Source: Ichthyophonus hoferi
Taxonomy: Eukaryota > Opisthokonta > Ichthyosporea > Ichthyophonida > Ichthyophonidae
Direction of reading: 5' to 3'
Length of the DNA: 56,492 bases
Assembly (NCBI GenBank): GCA_002751075.1
Contig: NAOQ01000039.1
Span: forward strand, 160,717 to 217,208
The notes under the pieces are model-generated. The model was given only the letters and a program-made list of their open reading frames with translations. It made no database searches and was not told where the DNA came from. Position 1 is the stretch's first letter, and every line of letters starts with the position of its first letter. Positions 27,403-40,201 of the stretch are shown piece after piece. The position numbers and the translations under genes are program-made.

Positions 27403-29081
27403 AGTAGCTTATGCGCAAAACAATTAAGCACGCTATAGCCTTAACAAAAAATTATTATGCACTACGCAAAATAAGAATAATAAATGCCAACAATATATAT
27501 GTATTCTATAATATCATTCATTATTTATAATTTTGAAAGCCAACAAAACACAATGAAATGCCAATGATAGATGGCTTTGATACATCTACATTACGTAAGG
27601 TGGGTTGGTCACCTTTCATAGTTACAAATTGTGGATAATAGAGATTAATGATATATCATGTTACTCCACAAGTATTATTGGGTCATATGATTAAAATGAG
27701 ATAAGGTATTTTTAAATGAATTTAAAGGTGATTATCTCCTTGTAATTGATCGGCCCCCAACGGCCATGTGGCTGGCCACTCATTATATCATCGGCAAAAC
27801 CTAGGTTTATAAATCTATGTTACAGCTGGTGTTTCTTTTAGCTAATTATGACATATAAATAGCGTTAATTTTTAAGTACTACCATAATAATAGTTTTTTT
27901 AAAAAAATTATAGTTGCATTATAAAATGACAAAAATATATTTATTTTTAATACTAAAAAATAATAAAATAATAATATAATATATAGGTTAAGAAATAAAT
28001 ACCCTAATAATATTCAAAATTTATTAATTTTGTTAAAATGTAATACTAATTTTAATAGGACAAATATCATGTATAACTATGTTGTTGCTGGGTGGTACGA
28101 GCATAACAAAAACATTGACAGACATAAGAGCAACAGTTTCAGTCTCCATTTGATAGTTGCTACATAGTTAAGGTGGATTTTTATTTTATGTTTTCCCACT
28201 CCTTTTTGTTTTTTGTTTTTCTTCGTAATTAACGTGGTTCTTGTCTTCGTATGAATTATATTTCCGAGTACACCAAAAGAAAAATTTTAAAGCCCCCTTT
28301 TTTTAATAGTTTGTTGCTTATTTTTTTACACTATTTTTTTTTTTTGACAATGTCCGAAATTACAACCTCATCTTCGTCCGCTTATGGATTTCTGGTCTTC
28401 CTGCCCAGGTTCCAGGACAAACAGGAGTTAGGTTGAAATATTTTAAGCACAGTTTGTAGGTATCTTAGGTCAGAGTATTGGAAAACGGGCGAAAAACAGC
28501 AAACGAATTTTTACTTAACTTGAAAACCTACATTCAAATAATGACTACCATATCAGCTTTCACCCTTTGCTTAACCCTGTTTATCAACCAGCACTGACAG
28601 TGTCATACAAGGATGCACCTCTGCTTTGATGTAGTTACATTTTATTTTATTATTCCTCATCTTATTTTACTCTAAGAGGGCATGATGCCGTATATTGCAT
28701 ATCAATACTTATCAAGCGAGCTGCCCTCGCGTATTTTCATGCTTAAACGCACGCTTACATTCTTATGAGTAGTTCATATTTGTGCCTTCACGTACTACAC
28801 AAGTTGTTAGATATTTTTTTTTTCAACATTCACGAATTCTGTACAACATTACTTTTTATTTGTTTTCCAACTTTTGTACTTCTTTGAGAAAGGACATATC
28901 AGACAAGTGCTTTACATCGAGGTTAGTTTTTATACTCAGTTTCCGTTTTAGATTTTGTACCGACCAACCGAGGACTCTGTATGTGATTTAATCTCACTGC
29001 CTAGCGAAAGATGGGAACCTCGTCCTTATTCTTCCTCCCGTGTTCCACAGTTCACTTTACTCTCAGAGCAACATAACAATC
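27403..29081. other. Spacer and probable promoter region of the UAP56 gene
   Basis: AT-rich sequence with several poly(T) runs. A short frame from an ATG at about 28350 to 28436 (29 codons) could be an upstream ORF or unrelated. TTCCACAG at 29043-29050 could be the acceptor of a 5' UTR intron. No gene was recognised. Confidence 0.35.
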
Positions 29082-31995
29082 ATGGCTGAAGGTGACGAAC
29101 TTCTCGATTACGATGAGGATCTCGCCAACGAGAATGAGGCGGCCGTCGAAGACAAAAAGGACACAGTGGCTGCTGCTAAGAAGGGTTATGTGGGTATCCA
29201 TACCTCTGGCTTCCGCGATTTTTTGCTAAAGCCCGAGCTCCTTCGCGCCATTGTTGACTGTGGTTTTGAGCACCCTTCTGAAGGTATGAGTGACTTGTTT
29301 AATTTTCTTTCCCCTTTTCTTTTCTGGTCCACTTGCTTTCTTACCTGTTATACTATAACCTGTCAAACCGAGTTTGTTAATACTAATGCTATTCCGTTTT
29401 TTTGGGTGTCGCTGTTCATTATTAATCATAATAGTACCTATATTTTAATTCATACTTTTTTATTATTGATCCTACCTCTTTTTGTGCATTGGCTAGTAAC
29501 CTACTGAAACGTATATTTGTACATCGATTAATTTTTTTCTTTTTCTTTTTCTTTTTTCATCGTTTTTATTTATCGACATATATTTTGCTAATAAGAAACC
29601 CGTTTTAATGGAAAATAAGTGTGGGTTTGATTTATCTAGGTAGTGGCAGTGGCTTGGGGGAACATACCGGGTATTTGACGTAAATTTTATATGTAATTTA
29701 TAAGCAGAGATATTAATGTGCATAGGACTTGTTTTTTGGTGTTTTCAAGTCCACTCAGCTCTTAATGCATGCATACATACAGCTATACTTACTTTTTTTT
29801 TCTCTAGTGCAACACGTTGCCATCCCCCAGGCCATGCTTGGTATGGATGTCATCTGCCAGGCCAAGTCTGGTATGGGTAAGACCGCCGTGTTTGTGTTGG
29901 CCACCCTTCAGCAGTTGGAGCCTGTCGATGGTGAGGTACATGTCATTGTCATGTGCCACACTCGCGAGCTTGCCTTCCAGATCCGCAACGAGTACGAGCG
30001 CTTCAGCAAGTACATGAACGGTGTGCGTTCTGCTGTTTTCTTTGGTGGTGTTGCCATCAAGGCCGATGAGAAAGTCCTCAAGGATAAGGATAACTACCCC
30101 CACATTGTGGTGGGTACCCCAGGCCGTGTTAAAGCTCTTGCTTGCACACCTGATGCCCGCAATCGCTTGTTGGATCTCTCCAAGGTCAAGCATTTTGTGT
30201 TGGACGAGTGCGACAAGATGCTTGATGCCCTTGGTAGGTTCACACTGGTTATGGGCTGTTAATACACTACTCAACCTGACGTGGTTAATGGCAGAGATAA
30301 TGGGGGTACAATACAAATAATATTAGGGAGCTTTATCCCCAGTGCTATATAGTATAGGTTGAATTCTCCTGGATTTATCTATCAGGACTAGTGTCTGTCT
30401 ACCTTAGACAGAAACATGGCATTCATTCATTCTTCAAACCTTCTAACTTAGACTGCTTTCCAGCCGAGCAAATATACTATATATAGGTTTTTTTTAATAC
30501 CACAACACATCATTTTCTAACCTTATTATGATTATTCCCGCAGATATGCGCGCTGACGTACAGTCCATCTTCAAGATGACCCCCAGGGACAAGCAGGTCA
30601 TGATGTTCAGTGCCACTCTTGCCAAGCCCATCCGTGAGGTGTGCCTGAAGTTCATGAGGGACCCCATGCAGATCTACGTTGATGACGAGACCAAGCTGAC
30701 CCTTCACGGTCTCCAGCAACACTATTGCAAGCTTACTGAGACCATGAAGAACAGGAAGCTTACCGACCTATTGGACAATCTTGAGTTCAACCAGGTGGTG
30801 ATCTTTGTCAAGTCTCAGCAACGTTGTGCTGCTCTCTGCAACCTTTTGACTGAGTGCAACTTCCCTGCTATTGCTATCCACGGACAGACCCCTCAGGATG
30901 ACCGGTGCGTCTTTCATTTATGTTTCTTTGTTCTATCTGTATTGTTTTCATTTATTTGAAAAAAAAACTTTTTTGTACCCCTTTTAACAGTTTATGTGTT
31001 TTATTTATTAATGTTGTGTAGGCTGTGTGACTTATATATATGCACTCATAGCTGATACGTTCATCTATTACTCTACAGTCTTAAGCTTCTTAAGGAGTTC
31101 AAGGATTTCCAGAAGCGTATTCTGGTAGCCACTGACCTGTGTGGACGTGGTCTTGATATTGAGCGTGTCAACATTGTTGTTAACTATGACATGCCTACTG
31201 GCTCTGACAGCTACCTCCACAGAGTAAGGGTCTATTATATATAACATATATATGGAGTATACTATGTTACTGTAAAGTAGTATGATATATTATTAATACG
31301 ATTTCATCATTCTGTCTTAGTTGCAGAACTATATAACTGTAGTGTAGCAGTCGTCCGCTACCAGATTTTTTTTCAGTGTTTATGTTTCTACACGCACACC
31401 AGATATATATCTTATTATTGAATAGTCACTATTACACATTAGCTATATATGTACCATGCACACAAATACTAATAATGTACTGCATTGTACAGGTGGCCCG
31501 TGCTGGTCGTTTTGGTACCAAGGGTCTTGCCGTGTCTTTTGTCTCCTCCCCAGAGGACTCTGAGACTCTCAATGATGTTCAGAAGCGTTTTGAGGTTGAA
31601 GTAACGGAACTCCCTGAAAGCATTGACCCCAACTCCTACAGTAAGTTTTTCTTACCTATCAATATATATTTGAAATTATGTGTATATAATGAGGAAGGGG
31701 GTTGCCGTTTCTGCTTGTGTTAAAGTGATTTTTTTGATTTTTAATTATATCGACTTAGTTATTACTGAATAATGATTGTGATGCTAGAGACTTGCACACT
31801 TCTATTTTGGTTTACCGTTTGTGACTATGGGTAGGTGATGGCTGAAAGGATTGCATTAATATCAATGTTGAGTCTATCTTTCCCTTGCAATATTTATGGG
31901 TTGGGCGCATGTTAAATTTATATTTGCTGTGGAGTGGAGTATATATGTTTAAGATAGTTTTTGATCTTACTGCCTCTCCTCCAGTGACCGGTTAA
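29082..31995 (+). CDS. DDX39B: UAP56/DDX39B/Sub2-type DEAD-box RNA helicase (6 exons, 430 aa)
   Basis: An ATP-dependent RNA helicase of the spliceosome and TREX complex, which acts in branch-site recognition and mRNA export. Exons: 29082-29283, 29808-30233, 30544-30904, 31079-31223, 31493-31640, 31985-31995, together 1293 nt. Motifs: Walker A AKSGMGKT (86-93), DECD (200-203), the UAP56-specific form of DEAD, SAT (232-234), GRGLDIERV and [10 protein letters not shown] near the C-terminus. Human DDX39B is 428 aa and aligns along the whole length. The C-terminus IDPNSYMTG resembles the yeast Sub2 ending more than the human one. The last coding exon supplies only two bases of a split ATG plus Thr, Gly and stop. 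[10 protein letters not shown] replaces the usual IHRGMPQEER. Codons are C/G-rich, suggesting high expression. Whether it is equivalent to DDX39A or DDX39B cannot be decided. Confidence 0.96.
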
Positions 31996-32031
31996 GCGAC
32001 AAAGCTTATTTTACCCTACCTCAAATTGGCC

Positions 32032-32037
32032 AATAAA
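32032..32037 (+). terminator. UAP56 poly(A) signal AATAAA
   Basis: AATAAA lies 37 nt past the UAP56 stop codon, giving a very short 3' UTR. It is followed by AT-rich sequence. Confidence 0.6.
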
Positions 32038-32499
32038 CAATCTCTTCACGCTAAGTTCTTTGCATGGGCAAATACAAAGGGACGCGAGATATCATGATTG
32101 TAAAGCAGAACCTTAGTCAGTGAACTGGAAAAAATCAATATTAAAAATGTTTTATAAATAACATGTTGCCCAATAATAAACTTTTTACGATGTACCTCTT
32201 GAATGCGCCTGTTAAAGATGCAAGGGAGTATTAACGAGATAATAACACGAACAACAATAAAAAACTGAATGTAACAATTTCCCTACTTTGGGGTGTCCCT
32301 AATTGTCAACCGTTCAGTTGTTTTTTGGGATTAATTTTTCGAGTATCTTATTGGTGAATAGTTGAGATTTCAGTTTATACATGTATTTGTGCGTATTGGA
32401 AGGTCCAATAAAAGACAGACTTGCGATTAGTAATGTGCATATGTTCTTGCACTACCAAGATCATTGATATATATATACTGCTAGCTGATGATGGATAGA
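32038..32499. other. Spacer after the UAP56 gene, nothing recognised
   Basis: AT-rich DNA without a recognisable gene or repeat copy. Confidence 0.4.
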
Positions 32500-33300
32500 G
32501 ATACGTATTTCATTCAAATGTTGCCATATAGTACAAAGGCAGTCATTTGCTACCCCACTCACTATACATAGTAGCCAGTAATACAACTTGATGGAATGCT
32601 GTTAATGTAAGTTCAGCCAATATAGCAGTTATCTTACTCATGCTTAGGGTGGTAGCCAAGTATTAACAAGCAGAGAATTTAGGATAAAAACTACATAGCC
32701 TTCATTTAGTCTCACTGCAGAATCCAGAGTCCTCAATCTATCTCCAACAAACCCTTTTTATAGTTTCAAGATATAGCATTTGATATATCGAGTACTTTAA
32801 AACCAAGCTTTAATTAAGTAGACAGACAATTAATTCTACCTAGTTACTTTGCCTATATTGTGTATGTAGCTATATTTGACAGTTAAACTATAGTATTGCT
32901 ACCTCTTTTCTATTGATAAGTTGGTACGTGCAGGTTTGTCAAGATACAATTACAACATTTTAATTGGGCCTTAATCACAAAGGAAAGCGTGACACTTTAC
33001 TCCCAAATAGCATTAAAGATCACATTGCCTAGTATCATGTTGAGAATTAAGCGAATTGAGCATATGTGATCTGTCAAAATATTCAAGCTACTACTGCAAG
33101 TTCCAATAAGACCAACATCCTACCAGTAATACTCAATCAGGATTAGCATTGAGATAAACTCTCATTTTTTATAATTAGATAACTAAGGGAATTGCAGTTT
33201 ACGCATATGTACTGTCGTCGGAATGATATGATACAGTTTTTGACTTGTTATAGTGACTGACCTTTTTGCATTGTCGTAAATATAGTCTGCCTCATTGGGA
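32500..33300 (-). mobile_element. Second decayed copia-like fragment
   Basis: Several blocks align in the same order and orientation with the interior of the element at 23921-27402. 32627-32660 matches 24611-24645, 32830-32885 matches 24835-24890, and about 33185-33225 matches 25435-25475. The fragment therefore represents the reverse transcriptase to 3' part of the same or a related family. No open frame remains; it is broken throughout and older than a recent insertion. Ends cannot be fixed. The rest of the spacer up to 35236 may contain more of it. Confidence 0.5.
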
Positions 33301-35236
33301 TATATACTGTTAGTATGATGGGTTTAAGCATATTATGATACGGGGATTTGTTAGATGACCCTAACTCATTTAAAAAGAATAGATAATATTTCTCCTTTGC
33401 TGTTTTAACTAATACTAAGTAGTACTAAAAAAATGGAGAGGCTAGTTTGAGGATTTTGACTTATTCAAATGTTTGAAATGAAATACGAACCGCTGGTGTA
33501 GTGCCTATTAAACTCTATTATACGGAGCAATAGAGAACAGGTTTCGTGTAGGAGTCTGGATTAAGTTTACATATTTGGAATGCTGAGCGAGAACCAAAGG
33601 GATCTATGAAAATTGACATACAATGTCCCCTTATGTATTACAAGCGAGATTTTTATATTCAAGCACGATTGTAGCTTTGGCTCTATTAATATTTTGGTAG
33701 ACTATGATAATGCATTTAGAAAATGCCTGCTTTGAGACTACTAAAGCAGTTCTAGGCGAATATATCACATTCCCGAACATATCTATAGTATTGAACTTAC
33801 TTAACTAAAAACACCAAAATAATATTTTTGATAACATATATTTCCTCGACGAGATAATGTATTTCATATTACATTTTTAAAAGACACTGTCTCCCTTAAT
33901 ATCCTTATTGTAAACATTCAAGTACAGGAAATTTACATTTAAGACATTACTGTGGCTATCATGACTAAATGAACTTGCCAAACTTTCAATGTCAAGTAAG
34001 GTTTCACTCTTACCCAAAATATGCTAAGTTATGTCTACCTTGATTAAATATAAGGCAGACAAACCGAAGGATAGGAGTTGTAATACCAACTAAGAAAGAC
34101 TTTACAAGTAAAATACATCTAGAGCGTATTCCAGATATGTTAGTATAGATACAAATCATACAAGTTTCTTTATTCTACATGCCATAGTAATACCAATATG
34201 AAAATGTGTAACACGGAAAATGCCGTCAATATTTTCGTCCTTATTCTCATGTATATTGTTATAGTTACTGAGTAAAAATTATAATGCTTGGAAGGAGTAC
34301 ATAGTAGAAATAGGTTAGGTTGCTATGTTATATTAATGTTATTGTTGTAAAGAAAGAATTTAACTACAAATTTATATCACCATCTTTAACTGTATCTTTA
34401 TACAGTATTGTGTGCCTAATGCTCTCTCTATCTAATTTTTAAAATACTCGATATTAACAGCAAAGTTGTTTGTATAGCTCATAAAATAATGATTTGTATA
34501 TTTTTCAGTTGGTAGTATTTTTAAACACACAAGAATGTATATTCAACACGGGTTTCATTCCAAACAATGTGGGTAACCACTCTGTTTATATACAATACGT
34601 TTCATTTTCTTTCAATGAAGACATCAACCTCATAGGGCTTGGGTAATCGTTTTCTACACTATACTTTACACCAATGCATGTTATCTATATAGAGGTGCAT
34701 TGATATTTGCACTGAAAGATAACTACTATATGCTTTTGAACTCCGTTTTTGCAAATCTTGTCTAGTTATTGTTGGTTAGGGAGCAGTCTTTTCTAGACAA
34801 CTTAGTTGCAGAGCATCTACCGTATAGTTAGTGTTACATTAAACAGTATTCATGCAATGAATATGTTCAGGTAGAAATATTTTACATATACACGCAATAT
34901 ATATATTTCGTGTATATGTATTTGCGTTTATGCTTGTTATGAAATTATGAGTACTTCCATAACAACAATAGTGTGTTTGCGTGTTCTAGTTTGTAGGTGC
35001 AAGTGGTGATATTCAAAAGACAAAGTATATATATATATCTCTCTCTGGTTGGTATATATTCGATTGTAGGCAGTTTAAAGTGTCATCTACTATTGCGTTG
35101 TTAACATGGATACAGACTTGGAGTTAACATAAGAAAATATTGCACCATTTCAATCTCGAAAACCTTGTCTGATGTGCAATCTAGTTGCTATTCATTTTTA
35201 GATTTACAAAAGATTTACGAAAGAGTCCGTGGATTT
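33301..35236. other. Spacer, probably old repeat-derived DNA
   Basis: AT-rich sequence with a (TA)n run near 35026-35037. No gene recognised. It continues from the copia-like fragment and may be further decayed parts of it. Confidence 0.35.
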
Positions 35237-35241
35237 TAGAC

Positions 35242-35652
35242 TGTTGGGAATATAAGTAGAGATAGGAGCATTCTTGTGACCTATATTCGCTTAGAAGGAG
35301 AGGGAATACCAATTCAGGGGCATTTTAATGCGTCTCTTTGCATACATAGAGTACTGATAGATATGCTAAGGCATATTTTTATTATTATACAAGTCAGAAG
35401 AACTTGTCTTAAACAGGATCTCTACGCTATGTGCTATCTGGACCCCCAAAAACATATGATCTGAAATGGCTTATTATATAGCTCTATTATTTACTGGTTC
35501 ATTTTTGATAAATCATCTTGGATTACCGTTTAACACCAATAGATTGCACTAGCTGTTTTACCAAGCTACATATGTAATAATAATTGATGTTAATATTAAA
35601 TGTTTACAGTTTTGAAAAATATGAGAATTTATTAAATACTCCTATTTTAACA
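35242..35652. mobile_element. Solo LTR with perfect target duplication (copy B)
   Basis: A 411-bp unit starts TGTTGGGAATATAAG and ends TTTTAACA, giving TG...CA termini. It is flanked by identical TAGAC at 35237-35241 and 35653-35657, a 5-bp target-site duplication typical of LTR elements. It aligns with 999-1369 (inverted) and 23921-24301. No internal region is attached. The intact duplication makes this the best copy for defining the family ends. Confidence 0.85.
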
Positions 35653-35657
35653 TAGAC

Positions 35658-36704
35658 ATATATCCATGGTTTACCACAACGATCTTATTTCCGGAGCAGT
35701 GTAATGTCTTTCAAATTCAATAATATAGCTGTTAGCAAAGACAAATTGCATTCCATATCACATATATATGCTTTGAGACTGGTCAATGAGTCAGTGGTGA
35801 ATAATGCTTAGAGGCATTTCTCAAGAGAACCCCAGTTGTTATTTATTTAAGAACACTACTATGTTGGCCAATTTTGAACCATCCTTCAGATGAATAATTT
35901 ATTTTGTGGTTTTCTTATCTCTCAATAAAAATGGCAGACCCTGTGTATAATAAAAAAAGAGCTAGCAGGAAGTTATTCCATGCTACTTATTTATTGTTGG
36001 TTGCTTATACATAAATTAATTGTAAGGTATGTGTAGAAACAATATACAGCAACTCCTTCCCCTAGTGTGAAGAGAAACACTGTCATTCTATCAAAGGTAT
36101 AGATCTATGGGCAGACAATATTCTCAAGTGTATCTGGAAAGTGCTTTCTACTACACTAGGCAGTTAATTTTAAGGCAGACACCATCAGACTTTGACAACA
36201 ATTTATTCGGCATTATAAATGACTATGCTGACATGAGGTTTAGTGTAGCGCAGGATTAAAAGCCCAACAATTTTGATACTAATGTTTAAACACAATATTT
36301 GAAGTATTGTAGCTTGTGCATTTATAGATCTTTATGTATGATAATTTACGTAAACATACGCCGGTATCTTAGGCCGATATGTAACACTACAATCACAATT
36401 AAAGTGGTGGTTAAGGGTTCGGTATATTTTAAGAAAAAATACATCTGGAAACAATGGTGATTGACCTAGTGGGACAGTAAAGGTTAAATATGTTGAAGAT
36501 GAAAACAAAAATAAAATAAACAATACACGCATGGGTAGACAATCCGATTACCATTTTAAAGTCAACTAATAGTCATAACCACACAATTGGGTATGAGAAG
36601 ACAGCGATTATATATATAGAAATCATTCACCATACGCCCGCATCAAAAACAGGTGTGCCCATTATTTATGCCTTGAGACAGTCACAGTTATACAATAGCA
36701 TGAT
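35658..36704. other. Spacer downstream of Rab1
   Basis: No gene recognised. AT-rich, with a short TA run near 36612. Confidence 0.4.
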
Positions 36705-36710
36705 TTTATT
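36705..36710 (-). terminator. Rab1 poly(A) signal AATAAA (minus strand)
   Basis: TTTATT on the + strand reads AATAAA on the coding strand, 186 nt beyond the Rab1 stop codon. Confidence 0.5.
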
Positions 36711-36895
36711 CTAAATCCAGAGAATATTTCATTAGCAAGAACATACACAAATAATCCAAAGTATAGAAAAACCTTGAGATTAAATCCCGATGTCTGTTCA
36801 CCAATGGCTTTTACCGCAGCCTATTCTCCACTTCCACACATCTGGACATAGCGCAGGCATACAACAAAATGCATAGCCTGGCTAATAATATTGGC

Positions 36896-38513
36896 TTAGC
36901 AGCATCCGCCGCCTTGAGGCGTGACAGCTTGTGATGGGCCCAGAGACACTTTAGTGGCATTGTTCTGAACTGTGGGTGCTCCATACCTACAGGGGACATG
37001 GGACATACATACATTAGTTATCCATACCAGAAGTGATAGGTGGGTCAAAGTGAATATGACATAATAATATAAGGAGAGAAGTAGCGTTGAAGAGAAAGAA
37101 AGGTATCTGTAAACATGCACCAGCCTACAGGCCCGTTCTTTTTTCTTTCTTCCTTGGTTTCCTGCATTCGTATACAGTTTTTCTATTTAAATCCATAAAT
37201 ATAATCTGATGTGGAGCACGAAAAAAAAAAAAAAGGAGAGATGGATAGAAATATCCGGCAGCGCGATAAATATACTAGGACTAGCAGCTTGCCTACCCTC
37301 TCTCCCTAGTAAGAAATGAATTTCATTTTTTTTTTTTGCATGTATATCAAATCAAATAGTAAAACATACATGCAGAAATGCATATGATGTACCTAACTGA
37401 ACATAAGGCCTGTTGACCATAACCATTTAGCCACTATCACACTGCAATCTTTATTCCAAAGGGTGCAGTAATTATATGAGAACAACCAATATTCTACGGA
37501 AAGTCTAGAAACGGTACTGTGACAGACAGTAACAGGATAGTATGTATGTATGTATGCATATCCGTCTACCTTACTCGACCCATTGCAATATAAAAGAGGG
37601 GGTTAAGTTACTTGAAAAAATTACACAGAGAAAGGCCAGGTCTTTCCAAGATAGGAAGACCAAAGCATCCCATTCAACGGCTGAAAGAACATATATAAAT
37701 ATAAATCGTACACTACCTGCTCTTAATCTCTGCAGCCATGGTCATAAAGGCCTGCTCCACGTTGGTGGCATTCTTAGCACTGGTCTCAAGGAAGGGAATG
37801 CCAAGCTGATCGGCAAACTCCTGTGATGTCATTATGTCAGATTGATTGGTTGTATATCATATTTTTCACTATCCTAGTGGGGGGGGGGGTTGCTATATAT
37901 GGTGCAATCTCTGCATATAATTGTGTGAGGGAGTATGTAATTTAATGCAGTTGTACTTAGTGGGATTACTGTCAGATGCGTGTGTTGGCTTACATTAGCT
38001 ATCCTATAGGGACTAAAAGGTAGTTTATAGCTGGAGGGGAAAGGGGGGAGATATACTATAACAATATAATGATACAATAGCAATAGCAATAACGATAAAT
38101 ATACAAGTAGTTCCATAATTACACTTAAACGCACCTTGGCCTGGGTGTAGTCAACCACTTTCTTGGCAGTCAGATCAGACTTATTGCCCACCAGTAACTT
38201 ATTCACATTCTCACTAGCATAGCGATCAATTTCTCCCAACCATTGCCTAACATTACTGAAGCTGTCGGCGTCAGTCACATCATACACTACAATAATACCA
38301 TGGGCTCCACGGTAGTAACTGCTGGTAATGGTGCGAAATCTCTCCTGACCGGCGGTATCCCACTGATGGCGGTAGGTATGTGGCAGCATAAGTATGTGTT
38401 ATAGATCCGTATAGTGAGGGAAGGGATTGTAGTCCATATTATGTCATAGTGACGGTAAAGGTAAATAAATAACTAGTATATAGGAGTAGATAGGAGAAGA
38501 ATAAAAATTGGTG

Positions 38514-38562
<49 letters not shown>

Positions 38563-40201
38563 CACAGTGTAGCCAATGTTATACAATTTTTTTTCTTCAA
38601 ATATAACATGATAAAAAAAGGAATAATACAGCATGTCAATACTTGGACTGGTCACAAAATGATTGCAGATAAGACATACACATGACTGCATGTAAGACAC
38701 AAATACGAGTGATATAGAGCGACGTAGGAATTCTCCATCGAAAGCTAACAATAGAGCAAGGAAGATAGAATACTATTATATATAAAAATGACCGACCGAC
38801 CGACCGACTGACTGAGGGAGGTAGAGGGTAGATATGTCAACACAAAGTATATATATATATATCCATATGCAAAAATTTCCCATCAATTATGGGAATGTGA
38901 TCGGCTATCAATGCAGTTTGATACTCAATATAATAAGTTGACTAGTAGCAAGAAAACATTATGATATAATATAATATAATATAATATAACATAATATAAC
39001 GTAATAATATAACACGACATAGCACAGACCACATTCAGCCTTACACGTCCTTTCCCAACACTTACAATCTGCAACTTGATGGTCTTACCCTCCAGTTCAA
39101 TAGTACGAATTTTAAAGTCCACCCCAATGGTAGAGATATAGCTCTCAGTGTAAGTATCGTCGGCAAAACGGAGAAGAAGGCATGACTTGCCTACACCTGA
39201 ATCACCGATCAGAAGCAGCTTGAAAAGATAGTCGCTGTAATGTAATGTATATTGTTAAATATATGTTGTCTATAGCAACCAGGATTTTGGCTAAGTGTAG
39301 TTAAAGGTATACACATCGTGGTCATAATAGAGTAATTTCAGTCGGTTGACTTCTATATTTTTCAAAGATAACAAGTACCTAGTTTACTACTGTACTGTAA
39401 TAGCATGACCTGGGTCTAAGAATAGTCATAGGAAATAGAGCCAACTCAAGTCCCTGATTTTATAAGGAATACCCGCTATTTATTGCGTAGGTTTTCCATC
39501 ATTTATGTATGTCTTCAATTTCACGAAGAGAGATTGTACAAGTAATGAAAAAAATGAGAAAAAGTAGGGAAAACTCGTGAGATTATTAGGTGCAGTGAAA
39601 GGTAAAGGCAGACACCAAGTAAAATACATGTAGAGTTACACATGTTTTTACATTTACAGATACACAACAATAGACCCGGAAAGTATGTTTTTCTAGAATA
39701 TCAAGCTCTTCACCACCCACCTCCTCACAAACACTTTATGTATGTCTACAACGTTTAATACCATGGAGGGTGGAAAAAAGCCTTAGTAACAATTTTATGT
39801 CTATTGAGATAATTCTAATAATAAAAATTTGGGTGAGCTAATCTATATATACAAAAATAAAGCACACGTACACAAAAATAAAGCACACGTTCAAATGTGA
39901 AAAAACCACAATATCCTCAGTATCTTTCTTTGTACCTTGATAATATGAACAGAAGCGGTAGGCATTATAACAATACGGAAATGGATAAAAAAAAGGCTCT
40001 AATAAAATGTCCAAATGCAAAGTTCAAACAAAATTTTCTCTTATAAAATTAAAAACAAGGTTATCATCAATTTTATTAAATATAAAAAAGTTTGAATAGC
40101 GGCGAAAGGCAAGTATATTTTTGCCAAGAATGTCTGTCTGTCTGTCAAAGTGATGTTTTATTTCATACTTGGTTGTAGTACACTTACTATTCGGGGTTCA
40201 T
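36896..40201 (-). CDS. RAB1: Rab1 small GTPase (5 exons, 201 aa)
   Basis: A Rab GTPase that controls vesicle traffic from ER to Golgi. It is membrane-anchored through prenylated cysteines. Exons in coding order on the minus strand: 40201-40188, 39234-39066, 38362-38135, 37820-37717, 36986-36896; total 606 nt. Motifs: P-loop GDSGVGKS (15-22), switch I with Thr40 in [16 protein letters not shown] (62-68), NKSD (121-124), ETSAK (149-153) and C-terminal GGGCC with both cysteines for geranylgeranylation. Switch and RabF regions are essentially those of human Rab1A/B (205/201 aa). The first coding exon holds only MNPE plus two bases of the next codon and was placed by matching the Rab1 N-terminus and donor phase. 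NKSD replaces the usual NKCD, a mild change. Sequence identity makes Rab1 far more likely than Rab8 or Rab35. Confidence 0.96.
38522..39000 (-). repeat. Microsatellites in Rab1 introns
   Basis: A (GA)n array covers 38522-38562 (a CT tract in the sense of the gene). A GACC tetramer run lies at about 38789-38808 and an (ATAAT)n array at 38963-39000. All lie in the intron between exons 39234-39066 and 38362-38135. Confidence 0.85.

Noticed and set aside
28350-28436. 29-codon frame upstream of UAP56
   Set aside because: It has no homology; it could be an upstream ORF but nothing supports it.
29804-30316. 170-aa open frame antisense to UAP56 exon 2
   Set aside because: It is the mirror of a conserved helicase exon; codon structure and motifs belong to the + strand.
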